64,000 bases of DNA, taken from NCBI GenBank assembly GCA_019321725.1, contig CM033109.1, forward strand, positions 23,343,993 through 23,407,992. Reading direction: 5' to 3'. Positions 26,112-39,848 of the stretch are shown one piece after another; the first letter of the stretch is position 1, and each line of letters begins with the position of its first letter. This stretch comes from Paulownia fortunei (lineage: Eukaryota > Streptophyta > Magnoliopsida > Lamiales > Paulowniaceae). The position numbers and the translations under genes are program-made. The notes below the pieces were generated by a model. The model was not told where the DNA came from. It did no database searches and worked only from the letters and a program-made list of their open reading frames with translations.

Positions 26112-27269
26112 TGTGGAACAAAAACTGGTCAGTCATTATCTCATCCAAGAATACAAGGAAAGAAGAATAATATTGCAAAAACAGGTTGTAAGAGGTCCAT
26201 TTGATAGTTTGTAGCTTAGTAGGACATCTGGAGATTGATGTTACTTCTACCACTTGTTTTAATTCATAATTGTCTTTCTACACTTACTTTTTTTTCTTGC
26301 CAAATTTTCTCTTAGACAGGTAAAACTAGCAAAGGATATTTTAGATCATTTATTTCAAGTATGTTATTTTATATTTTATATCATTTTAAAAAATATTTTA
26401 TACACGTGACCTCTATATATTCATAAATGACCTCTATATATTATGAAGACAATCATAAAAAAAGAATATCTTTATATAATCTTACTTTTTGTTAGCATTT
26501 TAGATTTTCATCAAATTTATAATTTATTTTTTTACTTACTTAAAATGTAATCTCCAACTTTTTGAAAAACTTATTTTTTATTTGTTGTAGAGGTAAGATA
26601 TTTAATATTTTAACAACTCTAACACGTTCTTTAACGTGCAGACAAATTTTATTAAACTTACCATGTGAAATATTTTTTTAGGTAGCAAGATTTGAATTCA
26701 AAACCTCTTGTTTAACTGACTTTGATACTATGTTGAATAACCACCTCGTCTAAAAATTTAAATTACTTAAAAAATAATGCATTTAATATTTTAATAACTC
26801 TATCTAACATTATTGGGATTTTATTACTAGATTGTTAATTTATGGATTTATCAAAGTCTTTTCAGCACAAGTTGCCATATATCTGAGACAAGAATTCAAT
26901 GGAAGACGAACTAACTATAAATAACTTAAAATATTCTGAGATTTTTTTTTTTTTTAACTTTAGTGCAAAGGATCCTACTTTTAAATTAATCTACTCCTGT
27001 AATCAAGGACTTCAAACAATTCAAAATTCCTTATTACATCTTTCTGTTTCCCCATGCTTTTGATTTAATTTTGTTGTTTCTTGCCCTGCCTGGTTGTCAC
27101 ATAACATTATGCTTAATGCAAAATTGGTTACACTTTTTGCATGTTTTTCTTTGATTTGACAATGAATTTATGTTCCTTGGTCTATTACTCACCTTTAATG
27201 GTGTCCCATCCCATCATACAAAACACACACACACACATATATATAGGGAATGAAAGGAAGGGATAAAGT

Positions 27270-27316
27270 TATATATATATATATATATATAGATAGATAG
27301 ATAGATAGATAGATAG
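27270..27316. repeat. Compound (TA)n-(GATA)n microsatellite
   Basis: A TA tract to 27290 is followed by about six and a half GATA units, roughly 770 bp upstream of the phosphatase start codon. A (CA)n(TA)n tract lies just before it at about 27221-27246. Confidence 0.9.
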
Positions 27317-27913
27317 AACGAGTGGGAAAGAGTTTTTTCATTTATAATTTTCTTTTTAGTTTCTCTCCTTTTTTTGAATCACTAAATTTTAACTTAGATT
27401 AAAAAGTTTTTGATCTCAAATAGGCTTTGTAAAGTTTAATACTTTTATATTTAAATTTAAGAATAAAATAGTTGTAGACACAAACTCAGCTTGTATGTAT
27501 ATATTCAATAAATAAATTATGATAAATTTCAAATTCAAATTTTCAAATCCGAACACTATACCTAGAGTCTTTTTACAATGAGTGACCATGTGGTCATTGC
27601 ATCTAATGTCAATAACATTTAAAAATTTTATTTAATTATCTTTCTAATTAATAAATTTTTTTACCAATAAGCCAACAATTTTGCTTAGTGGATCGAAAAT
27701 GCCCGACTTATTAATTTGTTTGGTAAACTCATTTAGCCAATGCCAAGTTAATTTTATTTTGGGCTTAGCAATAAGACTTATTTGAAGTGGCTCATGTCAA
27801 ATCAGAGAAGCCTTATTTATGTATAATTTTTTCTCCTAACAAAAATTCACAAAATGAGTAATTTACACTTTGTTCTTTAATAAGAAAATATGTTATGAGT
27901 CTTGATATGAATC

Positions 27914-27942
27914 GGCCCAACCTTAATATTGGGCCAGGCCCA
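27914..27942 (+). promoter_or_regulatory. Cluster of three site II (TGGGCY) elements upstream of the phosphatase gene
   Basis: GGCCCA at 27914-27919, TGGGCC at 27930-27935 and GGCCCA at 27937-27942 lie 145-172 bp upstream of the start codon. Site II elements are established targets of TCP factors in promoters of housekeeping and organelle-related plant genes. The role here is inferred from position. Confidence 0.5.
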
Positions 27943-28085
27943 GATCGTGAATTGGTTCAATACTTGGCCTATCGTTGGCCTGGCGAGAGGATTAACGTTA
28001 ACCACCAGAAAAAAAACTGCCATTGTCTTTTAGCGCCAAAATAAGGAGAAAAAAAAAAAAAAAAACACACCTTCCAATCAGAAGC

Positions 28086-31000
28086 ATGTTGTCCACTGCG
28101 CTAACCTCCCACCTCTTTCCCCTTCACAAAACCAACGAATTCTTCCACCACCACCGCCGCTGCCGCTACCGAGGTCCAAACGACAAACCCTTTAGAGTTG
28201 ATGTTGTGAAATCCTCTTCAAGCCTGCAAGAAATCAAGAAACCTCCACCAGTAGTATCATCAGATAGTTCAGATGAGAGGAAGGAACTGTTGAAGAGCTG
28301 GGAAAGTATAGGTCTGCCGCCCGTGAAGGCGGCGAAGAGGGTGGTGCTGGTGAGGCACGGGCAGAGCACGTGGAATGCGGAGGGTCGGATCCAAGGCAGC
28401 TCCGATTTCTCGGTGCTCACTCACAAAGGTGAGTCTCAGGCCGAGACCTCGCGTCAAATGCTTCTTGATGATTCCTTCGATGTCTGCTTCTCCAGGTCTG
28501 TTTATTCTCAGTCTCCATGTTTTTTTCTCCCCCTAAGTTCACTTCATTAATTCTTGTTTTGTTTTTCAAAGAAATAATGCATTAATTCTTGGATAAAATT
28601 GTGGCATTGAGGGGCAGAGACTAACATTTATTTGGTCTGGAAGCAAGAGAATTGATATAGAAATTGTTCTTACATGGTTACTGAAGCAGGAATCCGAAAA
28701 GCTGAATTCTTGTATTGTCAGTTTTAGGTACAAAAACATGGATGATTATTTCTTAATCGGATTTCTCACTATTGTCTGTTTAATGTCTATATTTCCTCAT
28801 GATTTTTTTCAAATATACTAGTTAACATTCTATTTTCTCGCAACAATTCTGTGTTTAGGGATTAACAATTTCAAGAGGTGAGAAATGAGCAAAATTGGAA
28901 ATAGTCAATGTTTTTGTGGTTGGGACTTTTTTTTTTTTCTTCAAACCATAGGAGTGCCTAAGTTGTTATTTCGCTGTACAGGTAGTTCAATGAGCATTCA
29001 TATAAGAAGCTTTGACTCTTACTCACACATTAATGAAGATGATATAGTAATAGCTTCTGTATGAGAAAATGAATGACCCAACGGCTATTTTATATTCTTA
29101 GTTGCTTGAGTTCAATTTTACTTTGTCATATATCATGTTACGATTATTGTATTTGTTTAATTCCTTTGTCTCATAAACCTATTGTCCCTCTCATTACAAA
29201 TGTTGCAGTCCACTGATTAGATCAAAGAGAACAGCAGAGATCATATGGGGTTCTCGTAGGGAGGAGATCATAACTGAATCCAACTTGAGGGAAATTGATC
29301 TCTACTCATTCCAAGTTAGTGTGATTTAAGTTTCGCGGATCTCTTTTGTTAGACATGTCAATTTAGACTGGTATACTTGCAATGACACCCAAAGTACTGG
29401 TAGGCCTGTAAATGCAATCAACTTCATTGCTCTTTATAGGGCCTCCTAAAGAATGAAGGAAAGGCCAAATATGGTGCAGCTTATCGTCAATGGCAAATAG
29501 ATGCAGCGAATTTCAATATTGATGGTCATTATCCAGTGAGGGAATTATGGACAAGAGCTAGAAGCTGCTGGACAAAAATCCTTACCCACGAAAGCAGATC
29601 AGTACTTGTAGTTGCTCATAATGCTGTCAACCAGGCTCTTGTTGCCACGGCAATTGGTATTGTTTTGTTTTATTTCTTGCAATTGAACGTGAATGTTTAT
29701 TAGCATTAAATTGAAATGGTTCCATCTATTTTTGGTTGTCATCTACAAATAGGACTGGGCACCGAGTACTTCAGGGTTCTACTTCAGAGCAATTGTGGTG
29801 TAAGTGTGCTGGACTTCACTCCAAAACCTGAAGGAGGATCTCCAGAAATATGCCTTAATCGTCTTAATCAGGTATACAACCTAATCATGCACCAATTTGA
29901 ATGGATAATTTTTCTAATTGCATTAACATGTTGAACCATTGGTTGAACAAAGTGCTAATGAATGAAATAGTGGAGGAGAACTGGTTAAAGACCATGTTTT
30001 TGAACTTGAGTAGTTTGATGGCATGTTTTTTCTCATTCTACATTCAATTTATGTAGAGACTGGAGGATACATAATTGTGTTCTATGATTGCATGGCCGAA
30101 AGGCAGAATGACCTGACACACGTTGAGTGTTAATCTCGGCCATTTTATGTAGATGAAGACCTTACCAGTGTCTTAACCATGTATCCAGTGCTTCAGTTGC
30201 ACAAGCCCTATTAGTGGACTGTGTATCTCAGTGGTGCTTTGGATCTAAATATGTCTTCTTTTATAGTGCTTCAAGTAACCAATTTAATCTCTCACTCAAA
30301 TTATTCTTTCTTTTACTTTAATCTTCCTTAGTTAAGAGTGCCAACACAGTATTTCATTTTATGAGGTAGCAATTCCTTGCTCTTTCTCTCCCTGTAATGG
30401 TGGTGTTCTGTTTCTTAGTATTTGTTTATCATATTATTTGAGTTCAAAATACTTTATATACTAAGTACTGAATTTTCCATCTAATTCTTTAAATGTAAAT
30501 TTGGTTAAGGTCTATCATGTCTCAATATTGCCTTACGTGTTAGTTACAGAAACAAAGCAGAGGAGTGTAAATTGACTGATTTGAACCATAACTTCTCAGT
30601 GGGAATGAAGAGGAACAAACTCAGCTTAAGGATGAGGACCTTTTTGTTTATCTTGTATATTCCTATTATCATGTTAAACTCTGTGTGTTTACTTTTGTTC
30701 TTGCATTCACCGTCAAATTAACAGCTAGGAAATTACTTTTAGCGTGGAAATAGATAAAAGATGGATATTTTCATGTACTAGTACCGAGAAAAACTTTTGT
30801 GTTCCTCTTGGCTGTCTCCATTAAGGTTTAGTTGTAGCAAGTGTACTGATGACTTTCCTTTTTTTTTTTAATCCATATTTTGTTTCAATATGTAGTAAAT
30901 TAAGATGACAGCATTACTTTGTGAAATGCAAACTTCATTTGCTTTTTCAATTTCCTTCTTGAATCAGTTGCAGTTATTGAAGACATTCATTCTACCTTGT

Positions 31001-32875
31001 TGAGCTATATCTAGATATACAATTTCTGCTTTTGTAGGTTGCTTTGAAGTTCATGCTGTGATTTAAATGTAATGATGCAGACCCCAAGTTCGCCTGTAAC
31101 TGCTGGCAGTTCTGGAGGAAGGAAAACCAGTATGCGGATTATACTCGTCTCTCATGGATTCCCTCAGAATGATGTAGAGGTATGAGTACACTACTTTTCT
31201 GTGATGAAACTGACTTTACATGGGAGGTTTAAAGTCATAGAAGAGAAAATCATTCCAAGAGATGGATTGTGATGTGATATGTATAATCATAGCTGAATTA
31301 ACTGAAACTGCTTGTGATTTGAATACCCAAATTTGCTTAAAATAAATGTAAAAGTAAGATCCTTCAAGGGTCTAGGATGAACGCTGGCATTATTACTAGA
31401 ACATAAGGAGTTCCTATCATCTGCTAAAATAATATTTATAACATGACATATTGTATTTCCCTTATTTAAGTAATTCCATTTAACAAATTTAGCATACTGC
31501 TGTTTGTCATTAACAGTATAGGGTAGAAATTTTTCAGTGATTGGGGTAGGAATGCTACTTATTTTGATGAAAACATTGACACAAATAGTTGGAATTAACT
31601 ATTTAAAATATGCCATTATGATTGATTTGAGGAAACAGTTAGCTGGGGGTGGTAGTCTTGAAGGCTATTTCTTCTGATTCCGAAGTTATAGCTGAGATTG
31701 TTTATCTTTTTTGCATATGATGATGTGATGTCCTTATTTGGAAAAGCCCAATTTCCAACTTGTCTGTTTCTTGTGCTTTCTCTTCAACCATACTCAATCT
31801 TTAAGCGACGCACTTATTTTTTAGCAGGGCACTAATCCTTTCTCTGGGGATAGCCCAATGAACATGCTTGGAATAATACAGGTAAAACACTTTTCTGCAT
31901 GGTGCGTCACCTCCTAGTTATCTGAGGTTTTTGTATCTGATTTTTTTTCTCTAAATATAAAACAGGCGCAGAAAACTGCTGAGCTACTTCTTGATGCCAA
32001 GGTGAGCGCTATAGTCAGCAGCACTGCAGTAGCATCGGTCGAGACAGCAAATGCAATCTCCAGAGTAAGACAGTTTTCGTATAAAACATTTGAAATGATT
32101 TTCGTCACTCACGCAGTATCTTGTATCAAATGTGAAGTTCATTACGTAGCTTGTGTTTAGGTTCAAGAAGCTGCTGACTGCTTGGGCGCTGATTGTGTGC
32201 CACGCGATGTGGAAATGAAGCAAATACCGGATCTTGATGTTGAGAACATCCTTAAGCAGACAAAGAAAGTAAGAAACCTGTCTTATGCAATAAAGAAACA
32301 TGACCCCGTTGTAATCTCAATTAGTCATCTGGAATAATAACACAACAAATCTATTTAAACCAAATGACTAGCATTTCAGATCAAAATGATTGTCCAAGCG
32401 AGGTAAACTAAGGCTTATTAAAAGTGTTCGACTCATCGTACACAGATGTTCTAGCCTCTTACTCCTAAATCTTTGTTGCTTTTCTATGTTTATTTAGGAC
32501 TTGACAAGGTTTCAACCTCTTCAATCCGGTTGGTTAAACGGATACGAGGATGAAATAACAGCAGCATTGTGGGATCAATCAGGGGTGGCCTGGAAATGCT
32601 TGTTGGATGAACTTTCCAAGGGATCATCAGAGCCTGAAAATGTTGTTGTTGCAGTTGGCCATCCAGCTCTTCACATTTCAATGATGGGGCATTGCTTAAA
32701 CCTGACCAAGGAATGGGTGGGATCATTTCATCTTGATGCAGGCAGCATAAGTGTCGTTGATTTTCCTGATGGCCCCACCGGAAGAGGCGCGGTCCGGTGC
32801 ATCAACTACACCGCTCATCTGGGGAGGTGGTCGATACCAATCACAAGATCAACCCTTGATGATGAGGACTTTTGA
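28086..32875 (+). CDS. 2-carboxy-D-arabinitol-1-phosphatase-like protein, nine exons
   Basis: A chloroplast-type sugar-phosphate phosphatase of the histidine phosphatase (phosphoglycerate mutase) family. The known enzyme removes phosphate from the Rubisco inhibitor 2-carboxy-D-arabinitol 1-phosphate. Exons: 28086-28495, 29209-29314, 29440-29656, 29753-29871, 31081-31179, 31828-31881, 31966-32064, 32161-32268, 32498-32875. All introns are GT-AG with frame kept, giving 529 residues. Residues 1-80 are basic and Ser-rich, consistent with a plastid transit peptide. Domain 1 has the catalytic Arg90-His91-Gly92, R141, E165 and the second His232 (VVAHNAVNQ). Domain 2, from about 303, has Ser308-His309-Gly310 in place of RHG and His459. 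The C-terminus (FHLDAGSISVVDFPDG, then NYTAHLGRWSIPIT) matches the plant subgroup. The start is the first ATG of the frame; upstream in-frame codons lack a Met. The substrate is assigned by family resemblance only. Confidence 0.92.
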
Positions 32876-33735
32876 GTATTGATGTTTTTATGAAAAAAAT
32901 AAAGAGAGAAAATTGTAATTTGTGTAGACCACCAAAAATACATCAAAGGAACAAAGTTAAATGCTACTTGGAAATGAATGACTAGACACACACAATGGAT
33001 CTGTAAATTAAAAGAAATACCTGCTCCAAAATGAACATTTGTTTTGGTTGGCCCAACTCAGACCTGGACCACAGAAAGCCCATTAAATTCTCTTTAGTTC
33101 CAGCCTAATACTATTTACCAGGCTGGCCTAGTCATTACGCTTTAAGCCCAACCAAACCATGCTATATAGGCCATCTAATATAGATTTAGCACAGAAATAG
33201 AAACTTGAACAAATCTAGTGCTATCTTCCCACATGTATGGATCCAAGTAATATCGAAATATGATGAAATACGTTCAATTAAATACCGGAAACAAAACATT
33301 TACAAAGTGAATTTGCACTGCCAATTAGAGAAAAAAGCCAATTATACTGTTTTTTTGGTTATGATATACTTTTAGATGTGTATCTAATTAGTAGTGATAA
33401 AACTAAGTGGGGTTCTGCCTGTGTCAATCATCAGAGAAGTCGAGATTGTTCGACGAAAACCATGTATCAATTTGGAGACAGAGGAATGAACAATCTGAGA
33501 GCAAATGACTGAAAGCTGTAAAAATTCCAAATAAATCGCATACATTAAAAAATTAGTAGAATGAGATATTTGTAGTGCTTTGAAGAAGGTTATTATATGG
33601 TGTTGGATAGTTTGTGTCCTGTTGGGCCTCTTTGGATTATTTTCTTGAATGTTGTATTGTTGGCTCATATCTCATCAGACGAGATGAATAAAATTAATAT
33701 TACAAATTTCATTGCGTCTTCTATTGCATTACATT

Positions 33736-33866
33736 AATTATCCATTACGTGTAAAATTCTATCTATAAAATATAAAATTCTTTTAACAAAATATACACAT
33801 GAATTATCCATCACGTGTAAAATTCTATCTATAAAATATAAATTTTTTTTCACAAGGTGTACATAT
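33736..33866. repeat. 66-bp tandem duplication with an ACGTGT core
   Basis: AATTATCCATTACGTGTAAA at 33736 recurs as AATTATCCATCACGTGTAAA at 33802, followed in both by ATTCTATCTATAAAATATAAA. It lies about 0.9 kb downstream of the phosphatase stop codon. Confidence 0.8.
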
Positions 33867-36645
33867 AAGGACATTAATGTAATATTATAAAAGATGCAAT
33901 TCGGCAATATCTGATCTAGAAAATGTTTAGGTGTATCCTTTAATAGGCCCGAGTAGCCTTTTTCTTTAACTCTTTTTCACCAAAAAATAAATCAATTCCA
34001 GGATATTGCTACTTGATCCATAAGGTGGGCCTAAACGTGAAATTATCAATTTAGGTTGCCAAGCATTAAAAGATCTCTTTTAAGGAATTTCTGTTGCCTG
34101 GATAGACAGGAAAGGGATATGTACTTCAATATATGCCTTAAAGTTAGGAAACCTAATTTGTACAACAAAGGGTTTTGGGACTGTTCTCTTTATTAGGTTC
34201 CAAAGCAATCATAGTAATAAAGAGGGACCAATTCTTGCATTGCAAGACCAAATAACCACTTGTTCACAACTATGCTCTTGGCTGCTCGCTATTTTATTCT
34301 ACTGCATGTATTATTCTTAGGAGGTCTTTATACTCTTAAGTTATGAGATAATCATATCGATTTATATAATGGAATCCACGTAAACTCATTTAGAATTGTG
34401 ATTGTCGTGAGAGTTAGGGTCACAAAATTAACATTGGTTCTAAAGTTACCCATTTTCGTATTTTTTGATCTAGTAATTTCTAACAAAAATTCATAATATG
34501 ATTGTCTGTATTAAATGTTGAATTTTTTTTATTTCATATTTAATTAACTAGATCTACAAGTTTTTTGTAAGCAAATCCCCATCTCATCAGCACTTAATAT
34601 GAAATTCGAGATAAAATATTCAATACTTAGATAAATAACATCAATAAGAAAATTAAAAAAATTAAAAATAAAAATAAGAAACAACAATGCCTATAAGGGG
34701 CAAACATGACAATTATTTAAAATCGTGGACTTAATACAGAGATTAACCAAAAAAAAAAAAAAAAAAGAGTCCAAAAATATGAGCTCTAATGATAAGCAAA
34801 GAAGAAATTCATCTTTTTTTTTTCAGTAGTAGTAGCAATTAATATCTGCTTAATTTGAATATATTCCCATAACCAGGAAATTAAAAACCAAAAAAAAAAA
34901 AAAGGAGGTGTAAAATAATTTGAGAAGGCAAGTGGACCTCGTGGGAATGAAGAAATTCATAAAATAGGGTTCTTGAAATGACACGAGAAACTGACTTCGG
35001 CCGGCAGCTAGAGGAACAAGGAATTTACAAGTTGTTTTCTGTTAGTAATTAATGTTTGTATTAGCAGAAAATAAATTATTAATAAACTACGAAAACAACG
35101 ACAAAAAAAAAAATTTAATGTTCGACAGCTTCCAGGAAGCAATAAGGCTGTCATAAACATGTACTCACTCATATAATAATGCCTTTTGACTTAAAACCCA
35201 GATTTGTTTATGGTTCTTAATCTCAGTTTAAGCTTTTTTAATTTAGGATTAGGGTGCAATACTTAGATTGCACATGTTATAGTAGATGAGATGTCTTTTC
35301 AGTTTGTACTTCATTTAATTATTTCAGAAAAAAGGGGACATCAAAAAGTAGTTAAATAGGTTTTTTATGGGGTCAAGAGTGATTAGTCAGAGAAGCCGTG
35401 GGCTTGCAATTGTAAATAATTCCATTTGAGTCTTTATTTACATTAAAGTCCGATTTAAAGTTTTTATACGACCCAATGTTGTTGTTAATTACATTTCACC
35501 TCACAACTTTGTGGTAATTCCATTTTAGAAATTGCCTAATAACTCTATTTTTGAGTTTTTTGTTGGGGATGATAATGAATTAAGTTTGGGTTGGATTTGT
35601 TTGGATTTAAAATTCAACCTACTAAAATTTTTAAGAACTTAAACCAAAACTTGTCCCAAATTCAGACCTGGTAGATAGATCTGGTTTATAATTTAAAAGA
35701 TATTAAAATTTATATTTTAAAAAATAATACTATTAAGTTTTTAAAAAATATCATATATATATAATGATTTTTTTAAAAAATAAATAGGTCGAATCTGGGT
35801 TGGATCATGTTTGAAAATGGAGACCCTATAACCCGACTCAAATTCATTTATATTGTTAAAATTTACCTCAAGTGGGGCGGATTTAGGGCGAGTTCAAATT
35901 AGAATCCATCTCATTCCCATCTCTACTGATAAGTAAAGAAATTGTATTCTAGTATATATTTGTTTTTCTTACTTTTGAAAAATAAAAGTTATTTTTAATC
36001 ATATTTTAAAAAATTTTACACCCCACTTCAGAAAACATCATATGTTTAAAAATAAACAAATCAAATATGTATTATCAAAATAAAACATCAAATCAATTTA
36101 CCAACGGGTCAAATTTCATATCTCGTTAGATCAAATTTTCTCTTTCACACAAAAAATTATAAGGAATTTATTAATCAAATTTTAAAAATACATCTCCGCT
36201 AAAAAAAATTTAAAAAATGAATCCTAACATAGCCTAACTGTCCTTTGATAGTAATCAGGGTCAAATTTTTACATATATAACTTTATTCATTGTTTTCCAT
36301 CTCTTGACATAGGAGCATAAAATTTTCATTTTTGGCCAATGTCTAATTCTAGCTTTTGTAAGCCCTTATACGCAAATATATAATATTACACCACCTTAAC
36401 AAAAGATAGTTACCGGGTCTTATGTTTCATGTCCTACCACCAACTTGCAGTTTGCATGCCTTAAGATTGCTTTGCTCACAAGAACTGATTCATCATAACC
36501 CTAATTTTAATTAAGCATAACATTAAATGTACATTTTTAATTGATAACCGGTGGGCAGTCCTAATTAATGATCTTAAAATTAATATCTATCTTAATTAAT
36601 TAACTTGGTGGCATTGTTTAAGAGTGTACTATAGCTCAAATAGTT

Positions 36646-37357
36646 CATTCTCAACTATTTCAATCATTTAAACAGTTAAATTATACATGTATCTATCTTA
36701 CAAATTGATATTATAGAACTCGATCTTTTTTTATGGTGCAGATTCAATCTGGATCTATAAAACTTAAAATCTAACCACTCAAATATAAAGAAACTATCAA
36801 ACTTATTAAGGTGGCTTTCAGGTAAAATCCTTAGATGCATAAGGTAGATATGATAGAAATAATAGGATCAAACGCATTAGAGAAGGATTTGAGCGAAAGT
36901 ATTTAATATATCCCTTTAATGTTGTATCTTCGCCGTATTTATAATACATTGACCTTACATGTAGTTTCACCATAATTAAGTATAGTGTACACGTTCGACT
37001 CATTCTCAATTATTTCTATCATTTAAAGAATTAAATTACATATGTATCTATCTTACAAACTGATATTATGTAGAATGAACTCGATTTTTATGGTACAGAT
37101 TCGATCTAAATCTTTAAGACCTAAAATCTAACCACTCAAACACAAAGAGGCTATTAGACTTGTTGAGGTGACTTTCAACTAAAATCATTACATGCCTAAG
37201 TTAGATCAAACAGAAACAATTGGATTGAACGAATTAGAGAGGAATTTGAGCGAAAATATTTAATGCATCCCTTTAATATAGTATATTCGCCTTATTTATA
37301 ATACATTGACCATACACATAGCTTCACCCCAATCAAGTATAGTGCACACGTTCGGGT
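36646..37357. repeat. Diverged tandem duplication of a 355-bp unit
   Basis: Copy 1 (36646-37000) and copy 2 (37001-37357) both begin CATTCTCAA-TATTTC, then share GTATCTATCTTACAAA, ATTTGAGCGAAA-TATTTAAT, ATCCCTTTAAT, TTTATAATACATTGACC and an ACACGTTCG end. The order is collinear throughout with many substitutions. No open frame is shared by both copies. Confidence 0.8.
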
Positions 37358-39517
37358 TGAGTTCAAGTCGGGTTTAAACCAAAAAAAAGTGCGCGAACAA
37401 ATTTTCTTTAAGTTGTGGGGGTGTTTCCGTCCTTTTATTTAGTGCTTAATATTATGTATAAAAACGTTTGTAAGGGTTTGGGTGCAGGCACAAAGACTTG
37501 CTTTTAATTTGGCCATAATCTTCTGTATAATAAAGAAAATGAGGTTATTCAATTTGACATAATGTATGAACACACGTGGATAACCTAATTTGAGCTCAGT
37601 GTTGCTGATATTTACACTAACTTTTATGCGTACTTGAATCCTATTTAATGTTTCAATTATTTATGCCATTTAATTATTTTTTTCTCTTATATATTGTAAG
37701 CCTTATTATTAATTTGATTTTGTTCTTATTGATTAGGTTGGTTCCTTTATATGAGAAGACCCAATAAATGTCCTTTAAAGCTTATCATTGGTTGTGGGTT
37801 GAACTGTATAGTCTAATAATTTTGGGTATAGTTTGAAGTGGTGTTATGAGGATATATCATTGCATGGTTTAAGCATTTATAGGGTATTAAGTGGTGTCGT
37901 TTTGCCATTCTTCAATTTCTTTTTTCTTTTTTTCCTTTTTCAAAATTTTCCTTTTTCATTATTTGAACTAATTACTATCTTTTAATCTCAGCATTTGTTG
38001 ATAGCTTGAATTGTGGAATTATTTTCAATGCATGTACATGACATGAAGCCATAAATTTTATTTGATTTTTTCTTTGGAATAATATGTAAATAGATATTTT
38101 CAGACACATGATGAACAAATTTATTATTTTTAGGAGGACAAAATTTAAATTTTAACAAATTTATATATATAATTTATATTATATATATATATATATTTAA
38201 GATGGGACGAGTGCCCTGCCTACCTCCTCCATCAGAGGTGAATCTACGGAGGCAGATGAATTGCAGTTCATTTTTTTTTTTATTATAACCCAGGCCCTAC
38301 TATAAATAGGTAATTATTGATAAAATATCTTATCATGTAACTCTATAGAATGTCATCAAATTAATCAGGGGACAATGCTATTGTCAGTTGTCACAACATG
38401 TTTATCCAATTGATTTCTTGCATTTATTTGTCAAAACCTAGAATTGTCGCATTTAATATTATTATTATTATATTATTTTTTAAAGAGGATTTCCAATCCT
38501 ACCAAGTGCAATATTTAATTTGCAACAACATTGGACTAAATGGCATCACTATTATTCTTGATATTAAAATGTCCCAAAATGTTCAAAAATAATTATATAT
38601 ATAAAAGATAGAATATAAAAAGAAACCCGATCATAAATCTTAAATCGTGTACATCATTTAATATTATCTATCTTTTACTTCAATTACAAAGATTTGAGTA
38701 TTTATCGTTCCTTAGCACAATATCAGAACTATTTCTTCGTGGGAAATTTTCCGAACCCATAAACTGAATTTTGAAATAAAAAATAAAAAATAAAAATCAA
38801 AGCACGCTAAATGCTAGTCAAGGAAGCACTTTCTACTTTTCTATATCATGCGATTTTAACTAACATTTGTGAAGCCAAAGTCAAGATAAGGTTGGTTAAA
38901 CCTAATTTGCCATTGACCACTATGGAAGTCTATAATCACTTGGAAAAATGAAAAAAAAAAAAAAAAAAAAAAAGAGGCTAGTGGCACCATTAATATAATT
39001 AGGTCCCACAACTTAATTAGCTCTTAAAATCTGTTAGCCACCTTAAGATCATTTGTACAATTACTATGAGTTGGTTTGTTGAGGATGTGAACCATGCCAT
39101 GTGATGAAGGTGATTTTTTTTTTTTGGTAACTACCTAAAGTCATGATTTAAATTTTGCATCATGATTAGGGGGAATTTTTTTCATAATCATTTTGTCACA
39201 AATTATTGAATTTTTGGGTGGTCATGAACATATAAAGTACAATAATCACCTTAAGTGTGTGACTAATCAAGATACTTTGCTTTAATTTTCCACCAAGAAA
39301 ATAGGGTCATTTTCTTGGGAAGTTGGGAATGTATAATATTATTAGTATTAAAATGCTAATAGGATTTATAAGTCCTACCTATATTTGAGTATTTATATAT
39401 TTTAATAATAATTTCTTATGTTAAGTTGTATGTTTGATTAAGAGTGGTTGATTGTATTGAATTAGTCTTTAATATTATGATACAATGAGAGATATATTTA
39501 ATCCAAGAAGATAAGGT

Positions 39518-39848
39518 TATGTTTGGTTATATTTTGGGTGTTTTGGGAAAGTTTGAGGGAATATATTTTGGGAGAATGAAGAGAACGAAAGTAATGTTTG
39601 TTTGTATTTGAGAGGGAATAATTTATCATGTAAAGTTGTATTGGATAAGTGATGTTACATCAGCTTTTTTTAATAATATATTATAATTTTGAATTAAAAA
39701 AAAGCTAATAAATACTTATAGTAATATAATAATTAATAATATAGTGATGTTGATATATGGTGAACCTTATTTTGTTTTGGGGGATGGAGAAAAAACATAA
39801 TTTTGTTTTGGGGGATGGAGAAATTCTTCCAAATTGTAACCAAACATA
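39518..39848. mobile_element. MITE-like element with TATGTTTGGTTA inverted ends
   Basis: The left end is TATGTTTGGTTATATTTTGG and the right end, reverse-complemented, is TATGTTTGGTTACAATTTGG, a near-perfect 20-bp terminal inverted repeat. About 331 bp, no coding region. A 24-bp sequence is directly repeated inside at 39769-39792 and 39800-39823. Confidence 0.65.

Larger units (their letters stand above)
21146..27913. other. Intergenic region, no supported gene
   Basis: This is the divergent gap between the NAT gene (minus) and the phosphatase gene (plus), so it holds both promoters. The inside is AT-rich and repeat-laden: a TTAATTA heptamer tract, a (TTG)10 tract, two segments full of CGGTT/GATTGA-type words that look transposon-derived, a poly-G run and a compound TA/GATA tract. 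No conserved protein or RNA gene was recognised. Confidence 0.65.
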
